DNA from: Ancistrus triradiatus
Lineage: Eukaryota > Chordata > Actinopteri > Siluriformes > Loricariidae
Assembly (NCBI GenBank): GCA_025084515.1
Contig: JAJAGP010000336.1
Span: forward strand, 365,501 to 429,500
DNA length: 64,000 nt
Direction: 5' to 3'
Shown here: piece after piece, positions 21,396 through 32,208 of the stretch
Layout: each line of letters begins with the position of its first letter
Numbering within the stretch: position 1 is the first letter of the stretch
Program-made: the position numbers and the translations under genes
Notes under the pieces: model-generated
What the model was told of the DNA's origin: nothing
Databases searched by the model: none
Seen by the model: only the letters and a program-made list of their open reading frames with translations

Positions 21396-22984
21396 TTCAT
21401 ATATATTGCAGTTTTAGTGTTGTTCATTTAATTTTCCCTATATTTCTCAATAGTAACAAGACTTTACTATTTCACCCAAACAATGCATGTTGATTCTGAA
21501 TATAGCACTTGTGAATCTATATAATGTACACACGCACAATTCGACAGCATGGATGGAGAATTGCAATTCTTCTCTCTGTCCACATAGTGGATATAGAACA
21601 GATTTGTTTGAGCTGAGGAAATCTGACCCTGTCAGCTTTAATGGCTCATATTTTCCAGTTTGACACAAAAGGGTGGTATAAAGGGGAGAACCGCTGATTG
21701 ATTGAGGGCACCTGGAGCCAGATGCCTGGGACCGTTTCTTAATGCAGAGACTTTAAAAATGATCTGGGATCTCAAGACTTCTCATTTTGTCCACGTGTAC
21801 ACAATGCTAGAATATGATACAATCACCATATATGTAGTGCTTTTGTATCCTAAATTAAGGTAAAACATACTAGTAATATAGATTTAAAATTTACACAAAT
21901 GCACTTACAACACTACCAGAATGATCTACCTTAATAATATTTTAATATGGCCACTTGACATTTTTGAACAAGGTAGAAAACTGACAATTTTTGTGTTGCT
22001 TTGCAAAGTTGAGTTTTGACAAAACTGTACAAGTTACACAACATACAATATATAAATGCAAATACCTTTAAATTAAAGAATCATAGTCATTGTTTCTCTT
22101 TGTACAAATACCAAACAAAAACACCACTTTAATACTTATATGTTCATAAACAAAGAAAACAGAGGTGGGAATACAACATATTTACTATGCCTTATGTACG
22201 AGTAAGGACACCTGAATAATAATGATATTATTAACACCCGAAGCAATGATGAGTTGTACACAAGATGTAGACAGAAATGGCAATTCCTATGAGTTTTCCT
22301 TAAAATATAATATATGTATTTATTCAAATCATGCTCAAACATGCTTTCATTCATTTAATTGATGTACATAAACTCTGTTTACTGTGTCAGGGTCCATATG
22401 GAAACTCAGTGAATCACTGTGAGGAAGAGGATTACATATTATCTTGAGATTTCTGACAAAGAAAAGGTTGAGTGGGTGTCATGTGGATGAAGATCTATGT
22501 TCTACTCCATATGTATTGTGAACAGTACACAGAGAAGATGTTGTATAATTTTGGTGCTGAAAGTTTGGATTATGCTTTTCAATGCTATTGAAAAACATGA
22601 ATCTATGTTCATCATGTATTACTAAGCTATAGTAATAATGTATTTTGTATTTGTAGTTTTAGACATATTTTTATACTATGACAATGTATCAGTTTTTAAA
22701 AATAATTGATCTCCCTCACTTATCTCCTTAGTCAAAACCAAATGATTTAAAAGAAGTCAAAAAAGATAAAAAGAAATTCACTTTACTTTGAAAACAAAAA
22801 TTGAATTGTGCACATGTGCAGACATTCATGATATTTGTTTTTGATTACAGGACCAGATTACAGAACCAGTACAATTACATTTGCAACCAGATATACCCTA
22901 CAGGTATCCCAGTGTTAGAAATGAATGCACAATTTTTGCTGCAACATTCAGATGGCAGGGTCAGAATTTGGCATAAACAACTTT
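21396..22984. other. Unassigned AT-rich stretch
   Basis: No gene or clear repeat. A TATA-box-like GTGGTATAAAGGGG occurs at about 21671-21684 in a moderately GC-balanced patch (about 21590-21800) that could be a regulatory element. Nothing beyond the motif supports this. Confidence 0.35.
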
Positions 22985-23467
22985 AAATCATGGATCCACT
23001 CTGTCTTGTATCAATCATTCAGGCTGGTGATGGTGGTGTATTGGAGTGGAAGACATATTCTTTCTGCACTTTGAACACCTCAATACTATGTGAGCATCAT
23101 TTAAATGCCACAGCCTACTTGAAAATTTTTGCTGATCCTGTGCATCCCTTTATGATCACCCATCTTCTGATAGTTATTCTCAGCAGGATAACGTGCCATA
23201 TCACAAAGCTCAATGCATCTCAAACTTCTCAAAAAATCCTGAACATAAATCTAATGGAGCACCTTTGGGATGTGGTGGAACAGGAGCTTTGCCTCATGGA
23301 TTTGCAGCCAACAAATCTGCTGCAAATGTGTGATGCTACCATGTGAATATGGACCAAAATCTCTGAAGGTTTCCAACACCTTGTTGAATAATACAAATAA
23401 TTTAGTCTGATGTGAAGGGTCAAACCTAGTAATAGTAAGGTGTATCTAATAAAGTGACCACTGAGTG
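22985..23467 (+). mobile_element. Relict Tc1-like element (GTGACCACTGAGTG end family)
   Basis: The decayed 3' half of a Tc1-like element. The right end CTAATAAAGTGACCACTGAG is followed by TA at 23468-23469. Coding relics in the + frame 22990-23346 include MDPLCLVSIIQAGDGGV near the start and NLMEHLWDVVEQELCLMDLQ, the block around the third catalytic acidic residue (usually NPIEHLWDVVER). Frameshifts and deletions abound and the 5' half is missing. Confidence 0.8.
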
Positions 23468-23589
23468 TACATATGAAAAACTTTTCATACCAATTCCAGA
23501 TACTCTGGAGGACAATGATGGATCAGCAAGAATAAAGGACTTGCTAATTTGAACAAAGAGAGTTTTGTTCTCTGAGAAAAGAATGCGGG

Positions 23590-23657
23590 CCTGAGATACA
23601 CATTATATCTAAATCCTCCTCTTAGCTGGAGGATTTAGATACAATGTGCAGGGTCAG
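23590..23657 (+). other. Near-perfect hairpin of about 68 nt (miRNA-like shape)
   Basis: The left arm, ending ATCTAAATCCTCC (to 23619), pairs with GGAGGATTTAGAT (from 23628) across an 8-nt loop. Pairing extends outward through ACATT...AATGT with one mismatch, then partially through CCTGA...TCAGG. This gives a stem of about 20 bp with one mismatch and a weaker base. The size and shape fit a pre-miRNA or a folded MITE relic. Expression cannot be judged from sequence. Confidence 0.6.
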
Positions 23658-24087
23658 GGTCAAGGCCAAGGTGACTCTCACCCCACAGCAGTTCAATTCC
23701 TGTGAAATCCCTTTGCCATCATAGTCTATGTTTCAGATATAAAAAGCCTAGTCTGAAATCTGATATGGTTTACCGTTATTGTACCAGTGCATATATAATA
23801 TAATGCTGCTTAGTAAATATAGGTAAGTATTTCTATCTAGTAGTGGATTGCAAAACTTGTACAATTGTACAGTACATGCTTTTTAACTACGCATCAATGT
23901 GACTTCACATTGGCAGGACAAGTGGAGTTAAAAGCTGGGCTGGGTTCTACCTGCATTGCAAGCCATTATCTAGCTGCATTATTTGTTACATTTTCTCTTA
24001 TGAATTCAAAATAAAGGACAATGAATGACAAAGGACAGCAACACAGACCCTAAACTGCCAGGTCGCTGATTTTGATTATTTGTAATT
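23658..24087. other. Unassigned stretch
   Basis: Sequence between the hairpin and the next LTR. No feature recognised. Confidence 0.35.
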
Positions 24088-24092
24088 AACAG

Positions 24093-24710
24093 TGTCATGA
24101 TGATGCAAGCTCTCCGGCTTGTATCACTCTGATTCAACCCCTCTGTCTCTTTTTCCACAGCAGGTGGGGCTGTTTCCACCTGCTGCCCTTTCCTATAAAT
24201 ACCTCACTTCCTGTCCACTTCCTTGTCTTGTATTCTCACCTCCATGGTGTGTCTAGGTTCCTGTCTGGTCTCCTGTCTCCCTGCCTAGTTGATTTTTCTG
24301 TCTTTTGTCTAGCGTTTGCCTTGTTCTAAGTCAGTTATTAGTGATATCTTTGTAGCTTGGTTCTGTGTCAGTTGTATTATATCCTTTCTTGGTTATCCAT
24401 TGTTCATTGTCTGTTTGTGTTTAGCACTGCTTGTTTTAGTTTAGCCTGTCAGCCCGTTGTTTGTTTTACACCATTTGGTCTGGTATTGTTTGTTAGTGTT
24501 AGCTTGTTGCTGTGTCTTTCTGCTGTCCCTCATTATTAGTTTGCTTTAGCACTGTTTGTTAGCTTATTGTTTATCTTAGTATTGTGTCTGTGTTAGCCAT
24601 GTCTTCTTTTGTTACATTGTTGGGTTAGTTATGCAGCTCCGGTTTCCACTGTTTTCTCTGTCAGTAAACATACTCTGCCACCACCTCCCGTCTAGTGTAC
24701 ATCTGTGACA
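24093..24710 (+). mobile_element. Probable solo LTR with near-match target duplication
   Basis: A 618-bp block starts TGTCATGATG and ends ATCTGTGACA, so TGTCA and TGACA form inverted ends. It is flanked by AACAG (24088-24092) and AATAG (24711-24715), which match at four of five bases. A TATAAAT box lies at 24194-24200 and an AGTAAA polyadenylation-like signal at 24663-24668. The T-rich, GT-rich interior has no coding potential beyond a 60-codon chance frame. It is probably a solo LTR of a Gypsy-like element, old enough for one mutation in the duplicated target. Confidence 0.75.
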
Positions 24711-24715
24711 AATAG

Positions 24716-26095
24716 AAGAAGTGACATCATTCAGTTATAGTGTAGCCAAGCTGTCATTTTTGTAGAGCAACTTGTAGCTTAGCTAACTGGCATGTTTTCT
24801 CTTAAAATGCTACTGTAATATACTGTAATATCTTGTAGCATATTTCAAGTGACACACTTGGTAATAATGTACACTATGCCCAGTGTGGACCCATCACCAC
24901 TTTAAACAAATAGACGGAAGGAATAACTGAATACATCTATATATGATTTATGACTGTTTAAGATATACACACAGTTTTAAGTAATATTTGCACTGTTGCA
25001 AATGCTTTTTCACTTATGATGAATGCAAACCTCTGAGCCATCATTGCTTGAAGTGGTAACGTCTTCCTTTTAAAAGATGAATGGAGGACAGTTTTTTAAT
25101 CTCAACTTCAAAAACAACAAAAATAGTAGCTATACCATGGTTCTATTTGAAGTGTAAAGATCAAGAGGGTTTTGGTGAAACATGTTTGTAGGACTAGGAA
25201 CAGAGAGGACCCAATGGTAGCCTCCAGCATGTGTGACTTTGACTCTCTCACTTTTAGAAAGTAAGTGATTTTGAGTTGATCTTTGATAAAATCAATGCCC
25301 ATGCAAGTATTATGCATCATGGTCTTTGTGTTGTTCCAATGTTTTTATGGATCTGCTGTCAAACACCTGGATGAAGCAAACTCGTGTCTATAGGGGCATA
25401 ACAAAAATAAAGACAGCTGAAGCATAATTCATGGAGTTCATGACTGCATCATGCAAGACTGAGAAAAATGCCTCTGCATATTGCCAAGGTTTGGGATATC
25501 ATCTGTAAACAATATAAGGTAAAAATAGGCATGCTTTTGAAACAGGGAGCTGTTTGTTCTCATTCGTTTCACTTTTAGGAATATATTACACTTGACACAC
25601 CATTCAAAAGACTGGATCTGGTGACATCCATGAGATGAAACTTGAACTGACAGAACTAAATCAATACTTGTCATTCTTTAAAAGGATATTGACTCTCAGG
25701 TTTCATATGAGCAGATGAAACGCATAAATGTCCTACAAATTGTATGTCATTAGTATGGAACATGATATGGCCGGTGATGGGAATCTGTAGCTCATACGAT
25801 CCCTCTTGCTCATATTTTTCGTTTTCATAAATAAATGCAGCTTGAGCCTACTGTAAATCCTTTTTGTTGCCTGGCTCCTGCAAGTGGCTAGCATTTTAAA
25901 ATTTTATTTTTTAAACTTGTGGCTGGCATTATCTGATTTGCCTGGACTCGTTATTTAATCAGTGCTCACAGATCATCTCTCTGATTTCATTTGCTTTTGG
26001 CACTGCTGTTATAGTGGTTGCAGTAATCTATGAACTTCAGCAGGCCCAGATAGGCTATTTTCCCACATGTTGTCCAGTTTATCACCACTAAAACA
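24716..26095. other. Unassigned AT-rich stretch
   Basis: About 1.4 kb without recognised coding sequence or repeats. Minus-strand frames at 25108-25320 and 25438-25674 show no family motif. Confidence 0.4.
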
Positions 26096-26099
26096 GCTT

Positions 26100-26320
26100 A
26101 TGCTGTGTTTTGTATGGTGGTGTGCTGGTCAAAAAAGCAAGACAGTATAATTTCTGTGTTCCAAGGTTTATGCTGGTTAGTGCTGGTTTAGCTGATGAAC
26201 TCACATGGTCTTGCTGGTCTAGTTGGAAAAGCTTTTTTTTTTTTTTTAGCAAGGATCCCATTTGTAATGTACCTATAGCAGATTCAGTAACTTGTTTAAG
26301 CCAAAATTACTGATCAGTAG
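26100..26320. repeat. Possible relic of a GCTGGT-type dispersed repeat
   Basis: Repeated words GTGCTGGT, TGCTGGTTAGTGCTGGTTTA and TTGCTGGTCTAG resemble a common fish repeat built from ACCAGC/GCTGGT units. The copy is heavily eroded and interrupted by a T run. Confidence 0.3.
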
Positions 26321-26384
26321 TTCAATAAAAAAAAACCAGGCACCTAGGTTTTTCAATGCAAGAACTGCTGCTCTCTTTCGGATC

Positions 26385-26905
26385 AGAAGCAAGTACATGG
26401 ATATTTGGTTTATTTTGCTTTTGTTTTGGTGAATCTTTTCGTTTCTTTTAGTTATTTATACAGTAAGTCCTCGACTTACGATGCAGATCCGTTCCTAGGT
26501 GGCGTCGTAAACCGATTTTCGGTGTAAGTCGGAAAATACGTACATACTGTATGTAAATAACATACTGTAAGCACTTATCCTATCCTAACACCTATCCTAA
26601 CACAGTAAATATCAAAAAATGAGCCGCGTAACCGTGTATTCTTCCGCCGTGCACACCAAAATCACAGAGTTCACGTTATAACGTTTACGACGCAAAACCA
26701 CTTAAATGCGAAACAAGGCTTTATACAGTAAATGGGAAATTCGTCATAACCATGAAACGTCGTAAGTCGAGACCGTCGTAACCCGAGGACTACCTGTATT
26801 TTGTTTTCACCAATTCCTTCGGGAGCTAACTGCACTTGAGTCCTAAACCAGTTATTCTTTTTTTTTCACGGTTCGCCAACATTTTTAATATGGCAGACCG
26901 TAACA
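26385..26905 (+). mobile_element. 3' part of an LTR split by a MITE
   Basis: Outside the MITE, the sequence TTTTGGTGAATC...GGAGCTAACTGCA...TTCACGGTTCGCC...AATATGGCAGACCGTAACA matches the end of the solo LTR at 42913-43595 (read on its minus strand) and, more weakly, the LTR at 42106-42470. The 3' terminus TAACA is at 26905. The 5' part is not recognisable. Confidence 0.72.
26461..26796. mobile_element. pogo/Tigger-like MITE
   Basis: A 336-bp non-coding element with imperfect inverted ends: CAGTAAGTCCTCGACTTACG on the left and CAGGTAGTCCTCGGGTTACG read inward from the right. TA flanks it on both sides (26459-26460 and 26797-26798). The ACTTACGA/TCGTAAGT wording and TA target resemble Tigger-type members of the Tc1/mariner superfamily. 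CG dinucleotides are frequent compared with the flanks, so it has not fully decayed. It sits inside the LTR at 26385-26905. Confidence 0.85.
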
Positions 26906-26914
26906 TCAGCAGTT

Positions 26915-27045
26915 TCTTAAATACTCAGGCCAGCCTGTCTAGCACCAACAACCATGCCACATTCAAAGTCACTTAAATCACCTTTTTCCTCATTCTGATG
27001 CTTAGTTTGTGTTCTTCAGCAGGTCACCTTGCTGTCATGTGATTG
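26915..27045. repeat. Fragment of a dispersed fish repeat, unclassified
   Basis: GGCCAGCCTGTCTAGCACCA and CATGCCACATTCAAAGTCAC are wording I associate with a common teleost dispersed repeat. The copy is partial and its class is uncertain. Confidence 0.35.
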
Positions 27046-27051
27046 GATCAA

Positions 27052-28494
27052 TATACAAAACTTTCTATATTTATGCATGAATATGACCCAAAACATCATC
27101 AGATTTTCACACAAGTCCTAAAAGTAGATAAAGAGAACCCAGTTAAAGAGATAAGACAAAAATATTATACTTGGTCATTTATTTATTGAGGAAAATGATC
27201 CAATATTACATATTAGTGAGTGGTAAAAGTATGTGAACCTGTAGGATTAGCAATTAATTTGAATGTGAAATTAGAGTCAGGTGATTTCAATCAATGGGAT
27301 GACAATCAGGTGTAAGTGGGCACCCTATTGATTTAAAGAGCAGGGATCTATCAAAAGTCTGCTCTTCACAACACATGTTTGTGGAAGTGTATCATGGCAC
27401 GAACAAAGGAGATTCTGAGGGCCTCAGAAAAAGAGTCCACAGTCAGACAGATTGTGTACAAATGGAGGAAATTCAAGACCATTGTTACCCTCGCCAGGAG
27501 TGGTCGACCAACAAAGATCACTCTAAGAGTAAGGCATGTAATAGTTGGCAAGGTCACAAAGTACCCCAGGGTAACTTCTAAGAAATTGAAGGCCTCTATC
27601 ACATTGGCTAATGTTAATGCTTATGAGTCCACCATCAGAACACTGAGCATCAATGGTTTACAATGGTAGGATGGCAAGGAGAAAGCCACTGCTCTCCAAA
27701 CAGAATGTTGCTGCTCATCTGCAGTTTGCTAAAGAGACCAAAACATAACTTTCTAGTTAAGCATTATGTTTGGAGAAAGGAAAACACTGCATTCCAGCAT
27801 AAGAACCTTATCCCATCGGTGAAACATGGTGGTGGTTACATGATGGTTTGGGACTGGTTTGCTGCATCTGGGCCGGGACGGCTTGTCAACATTGATGAAA
27901 CAGAGAATTCTAAAGGAAAATGTCAGGACATCTGTCCATGAACCTCAAGAATCTGAAGAGAAGGTGGGTCATACAGCAAGACAACAACCCTAAGCACACA
28001 AGTCTTTCTAGCAAAGAATGATTAATGAGAAATAAAGTTAATGTTTTGGAATGGCCAAGTCAAAGTCCTGACCTTAATCCAATCGAAATGTTGTGGAAGG
28101 GCCTGAAGCGAGCAGTTAATGTGATGAAACCCACCAACATCCCAGAGCTGAAGCTGTTCTGTACGGAGGGATGGGCTAAAATTCCTCCAAGCCAGTGAGC
28201 AGGACTGATCAACAGGTACAGGAAATGTTTAGTTGCAGTTATTGCTGCACAGGGGGGTTACACCAGATACTGAAAGCAAAGGTTCACATACTTTTTGCCA
28301 TTCACTAATATGTAATATTGGATCATTTTCCTCAATAAATAAATGACCAAATATAATATTTTTGTCTCATTTGTTTAACTGGGTTCTCTTTATCTACTTC
28401 TAGGACGGGTGTGAAAATCTGATGATGTTTTAGGTTCTATTTATGCAGAAATATAGAAAATTCTAGAGGGTTCACAAACATTCAAGCACCACTG
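27052..28494 (+). mobile_element. Tc1-like element (CAGTGGTGCTTG family), nearly full length
   Basis: The right end TTCAAGCACCACTG is followed by TA at 28495-28496. The left end begins inside the long inverted repeat (TTTCTATATTTATGCA...) and lacks its outermost bases. The two ends carry the same sequence in inverse orientation (CATCATCAGATTTTCACAC, TGGTCATTTATTTATTGAGG), so the repeats exceed 150 bp. Related copies lie at 6.0, 31.6, 38.6, 38.8, 42.7 and 62.2 kb. Confidence 0.9.
27394..28273 (+). pseudogene. Tc1-like transposase, deleted and frame-broken
   Basis: Starts at the family ATG (MARTKEI) at 27394. About 25 codons of the first DNA-binding helices are missing compared with the copy at 32.2 kb, so MARTKEI runs almost directly into STVRQIVYKWRKFKTIVTLA. 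The paired-domain-like linker follows (RSGRPTKITLR). The first catalytic aspartate region is lost in a deletion near 27740. The SVKHGGG block is at about 27820. Later blocks (QQDNNPKH-like, then EWPSQSPDLNPIEMLW) are readable but frameshifted, and the stop is at 28271-28273. No active enzyme is possible. Confidence 0.88.
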
Positions 28495-28496
28495 TA

Positions 28497-29163
28497 TATA
28501 AACTACATTATTTTAAAATCGATTGCAATTCATTTGAAATAGGAAATATCTTGTAAATAGCTTTTACTCATTCTGCCTTAGGGGTTGGCAAGCACACTGT
28601 AATTTAAAAGGTTGTAATGGAAAATGGGGTAGCTATGACCTTCCTGTCCTTTTTCTATGTAGGTTAAGCATGAAACCCGACACTGAGGGGCTATCAAACC
28701 CAAACATAGCCAACTCATCTTCATGCTCTCTGGCATGCTGACATTTCCACTAATTGAATAAATGGACACTTCTGAGGACCTTTTGCAGTCCAATAATGTT
28801 GTCCTGTTTAAAGGTCAGCATGTGACCTTAAGCTGTGGTCTAATTTGAAGCTTCTGGTGTACCTCTGCCTGAGTTAAACGCTGTATCGGTTTGTGTATGG
28901 TAGCCTTGTGTCAGAACATTCATTAGCTACTAGACCAACATACTCAGCTCTACAACAACCATATTACAAATGTTTTTACTTTCATTTTACAGGCATTTCA
29001 AGATATCGTACGTATACTTTGCTTGAAGGCATATCTGTGCCTCAAACTGGTTGTAATATGCACTTATAAAGCAGTACTCTAATTCTTGTCATTCAGTCCT
29101 AAGGTAAAGAAAGAGTGTTATAGGTAACAATGACGGTGAATCCAATAGTTGTCCAAAAGCTTA
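28497..29163. other. Unassigned stretch
   Basis: No feature recognised. The 71-codon minus frame at 28578-28793 has no family motif. Confidence 0.35.
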
Positions 29164-29165
29164 TA

Positions 29166-29245
29166 CAGTTGACCCACCGTATCTATGGGGATTGGTTCCA
29201 GGACTAAACTACTGCAAAAGTATGACTCACAGAAAATTCTGGTAG
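29166..29245 (+). mobile_element. One end of a Tigger/pogo-like element
   Basis: CAGTTGACCCACCGTATCTA followed by TGGGGATTGGTTCCAGGAC, preceded by TA (29164-29165), is the characteristic terminal wording of Tigger-type transposons. No opposite end was found, so this is a fragment. Confidence 0.55.
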
Positions 29246-29930
29246 TTCATGTTAGTGAATCAGACCTAATTAAACTGCCATTACATCATAAACTCTCAGG
29301 GTAACTAAATTATTTTCTCCTTTTGGTCATTGACTATGCTATAGTCAATAACTAAAGAAGAAAGAAGATAATTCAAGATAATTTAACCAGTAGAATGAGA
29401 ATAGCTGACAATGCTAAAAGTTGATTCAATATGCTTAATTATTATGAAACTTAATTATTACTTGGCTGTGTACATACAGGACCTACTCCCTCTTGCGAAA
29501 TGCCCTGTGGCACATATTTAACTGACACAAAAATGACACACTTGCAGCTATTTACAACTATTTACATGGCAAAGACCGAATGAAGTACATAGATGAAAGA
29601 AAGCATTTAGACAAAACAGTCTGGGTAACATGGGTTTATGCAATCACTGTGCAGATCCTAAAGCCCTATGCTTAATAAACAATCATATACTGTATTTTCT
29701 GGATTATAAGTCTTAATCAGTTTTTTATAAAATCTACAACAACTATGTCTCTATACTTTATAGAGACAATTTTACAAATTTTGTAGAGTTAAATGACATT
29801 ATGCATTCTTTGTAGGTCACTGGATAAAATGCTTGTACACTAACTGGGAAGGATAAACTGTATTAAACTGTGTAAGCAGTATAATTGATGGAGCCTGTGG
29901 TTAGTGGGCAAGTTCTAAGCAATTTACTGC
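29246..29930. other. Unassigned AT-rich stretch
   Basis: No gene or repeat recognised. Confidence 0.35.
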
Positions 29931-30003
29931 ACTCTCTCCAGCTGTTTTCTTTAATCCGATACCCATATAGAGTTTAGATTAAAGAAAGCAAGAAGGAGAG
30001 AGT
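29931..30003 (+). other. Imperfect hairpin of about 73 nt
   Basis: ACTCTCTCC...TTTCTTTAATC (29931-29956) pairs with GATTAAAGAAA...GGAGAGAGT (29977-30003). That is 11 bp next to the loop and 9 bp at the base, with an internal mismatch region between them and a 20-nt loop. The shape is pre-miRNA-like, but it could equally be two chance purine/pyrimidine tracts. Confidence 0.4.
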
Positions 30004-30053
30004 AAGCCTGTAAACCAAGTAGTGTCGATTAGCACACCCATGATAAATTAATA

Positions 30054-31089
30054 CACACGTGGACAAAATTGTTGGTACCCCTCAGTTAATGAAAGAAAAC
30101 CCACAATGGTAACAGAAATAACTTTAATCTGACAAAAGTAATAATAAATACAAAGTCTATGAAAATGAACAAATGAAAGTCAGACATGATTTTCAACCAT
30201 GCTTCAACAGAATTATTTAAAAAAATAAACTCATGACACAGGCCTGGACAGAAATGATGGTACCTCTGAACAATGTGACCAAAGGGACATGTTAAATCAA
30301 GGTGTGTTCACTAATTAGCATCACAGGTGCCTACAATCAGTCAGTGGGCCTATATATAGGCCTTCAGGTAGTCACTGTGTTGTTTGGTGACAAGGTGTGT
30401 ACCAGACTCATCATGGACCAGAGGAAGCAAAGGAAAGAGTTGTCTCAGGACATTAGAAAGAAAATTATAGACAAACATGTTAAAGGTAAAGGTTATAAGA
30501 CCATCTCCAAGCAGCTTGATGTTCCTGTGACTACAGTTGCATATATTATTCAGAAATTTAGCCAACCTCCCTGGACTTAGACGCAGGAGGAAAATTGATG
30601 ACAAATCAAAGAGATGGACAATACGAATGGTAACAAAAGAGCCAAATAAAAACTTCTCAAGAGATTAAAGGTGAACGTCAAGCTCAAGGAACATCAGTGT
30701 CAGATCGCACCATCCGTCGATGTTTGAGCCAAAGTGGACTTTGGGAGACGACCAAGGAGGACTCCATTGTTGAAAACAAACATAAATAAGCCAGACTGGA
30801 ATTTGCCAAACTACATGTTGACAAGCCACAAAGCTTCTGGGAGAATGTCCTATGGACAGATGAGAAAAAAGCTTGGTCTTAGTTGCATTTCTGTCCAGGC
30901 CTGTTTCATGAGTTTATTTTTTAAATAATTTTGTTGAAGTATGATTGAAAAGCAATGTCTGACTTTCATTTGTTCATTTTCATAGACTTTGCATTTATTA
31001 TTACTTTTGTCAGATTAAAATTATTTCTGTTACCATTGTGGGTTTTTCTTTCATTAACTGAGGGGTACCAACAATTTTGTCCATGTGTG
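30054..31089 (+). mobile_element. Tc1-like element with about 200-bp inverted repeats, internally deleted
   Basis: Ends CACACGTGGACAAAATTGTT (left) and CACACATGGACAAAATTGTT (read inward from the right) are flanked by TA at 30052-30053 and 31090-31091. Pairing continues with few mismatches to about 30260 and 30885, so the inverted repeats are about 200 bp long. The total of 1036 bp is shorter than a full element because the catalytic part is deleted. The family is seen once in this window. Confidence 0.92.
30413..30880 (+). pseudogene. N-terminal part of a Tc1-like transposase
   Basis: Begins at an ATG at 30413 (MDQRKQRKELSQDIRKKIID). The helix-turn-helix follows (GYKTISKQLDVPVTTVAYII). After a frame change, sequence near 30700 resembles TIRRCLSQSGL and LEFAKLHVDKPQSFWENVLW. 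It reaches the first catalytic residue (TDE) near 30860 and is then fused to the 3' inverted repeat. The second and third catalytic residues are absent. Confidence 0.82.
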
Positions 31090-31451
31090 TATATACTAAC
31101 ACATTACATTAATGACCAAATATAATGTTAAACAATTTGTTGTCTCTCATACATTCTTCCTCATTCACTTAAAAAATCGTAACAGTTGGATGCTGGAACA
31201 TTTCTTATATAGCTTTTAAATATATGTAATAATGTTTATTTCAATAATATATAGAGAACACAATACTAAAAGCAGACACTGCATTGCTATGGATTTTGCA
31301 GTGGAATTTGAGATTTTAAAATGTTTACAGTTTACAAAAATCTCTATCATGAATGTAACTATTGCCTCTGTTTAAACTGAATATTTATTAATTCCTTCCC
31401 ATCTCTTTGTATGTATTGGTATGTAAACACATTAAGGGTGCTAAAATCTAA

Positions 31452-31453
<2 letters not shown>

Positions 31454-31515
<62 letters not shown>
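31454..31515. repeat. (CA)n microsatellite
   Basis: An uninterrupted run of about 31 CA units. It lies next to the broken end of a Tc1 element and is read through by that element's minus-strand open frame as alternating Cys-Val. Confidence 0.95.
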
Positions 31516-31519
<4 letters not shown>

Positions 31520-31597
31520 CCACAATTAGTGCGACCCTTAAAAAAGGTTATAAAAAATTCAAAGTGAAATTGTTGAATAGGAAAAAAATCAAACTTT

Positions 31598-32208
31598 CCT
31601 GGCCCAGATGCAGCAAAACAGGCCCAAACCATGATACTACCACCACCATGTTTCACAGATGAGATATGGTTCTTATGCTGGAATTCAGTGTTTTCCTTTC
31701 TCCAAACATAACGCTTTTCTTTTAAACTAGAAAGTTCTATTTTGGTCTCATCTGTGCACAAAACGTTCTTCCAGAAGCCTTCTGGCTTGTCCACATGCTC
31801 TTTATCAAACTCCAGAAGAGCAGCAGTGTTCTTTTTGGAGAGCAGTGGCTTTCTCCTTGCAACACTGCCATGTACGCCATTGTTGTTCAGTGTTCCTCTG
31901 ACGGTGGACTCATGAACATTAACATTAGCCAATGTGAGAGAGGCCTTCAGTTGCTTAGAAGTTACTCTGGGGTCCTTTGTGACCTTGCCAACTATTATAC
32001 ACCTTGCTCTTGGAGTGATCTTTGTTGGTCGACCACTCCTGGGGAGGGTAACAATGGTTTTAAATATCGTCAATTTGTACACAATCTGTCTGACTGTGGA
32101 TTGGTGGACTCCAAACTCTTTAGAGATGGTTTTGTAAACTTTTCCATCCTGATGAGCATCAACAACTCTTTTTCTGAGATACTCAGAAATCTCCTTTGTT
32201 CGTGCCAT
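31598..32208 (-). pseudogene. Tc1-like transposase, N-terminal two thirds, frame largely intact
   Basis: Starts at the ATG at 32208 (MARTKEISEYLRKRVVDAHQ). The helix-turn-helix pair follows (YKTISKEFGVHQSTVRQIVY), then the linker RSGRPTKITPRA and the second helix set. The first catalytic aspartate is in NVLCTDETKIE, where most copies have LWTDE, and VKHGGGSIMVWACFAASGPG follows. The reading frame survives without a stop for about 200 codons, then leaves the element. This is the best-kept copy of its family here, but it lacks the second and third catalytic residues. Confidence 0.9.

Noticed and set aside
21671..21684. TATA-box-like GTGGTATAAAGGGG as a host promoter
   Set aside because: There is no downstream exon, initiator or conserved context visible. 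A motif this short is expected by chance in 64 kb.
31441..31600. Poly Cys-Val tail on the antisense Tc1 frame
   Set aside because: The frame simply reads through the (CA)n microsatellite after the transposon homology ends; it is not a protein domain.
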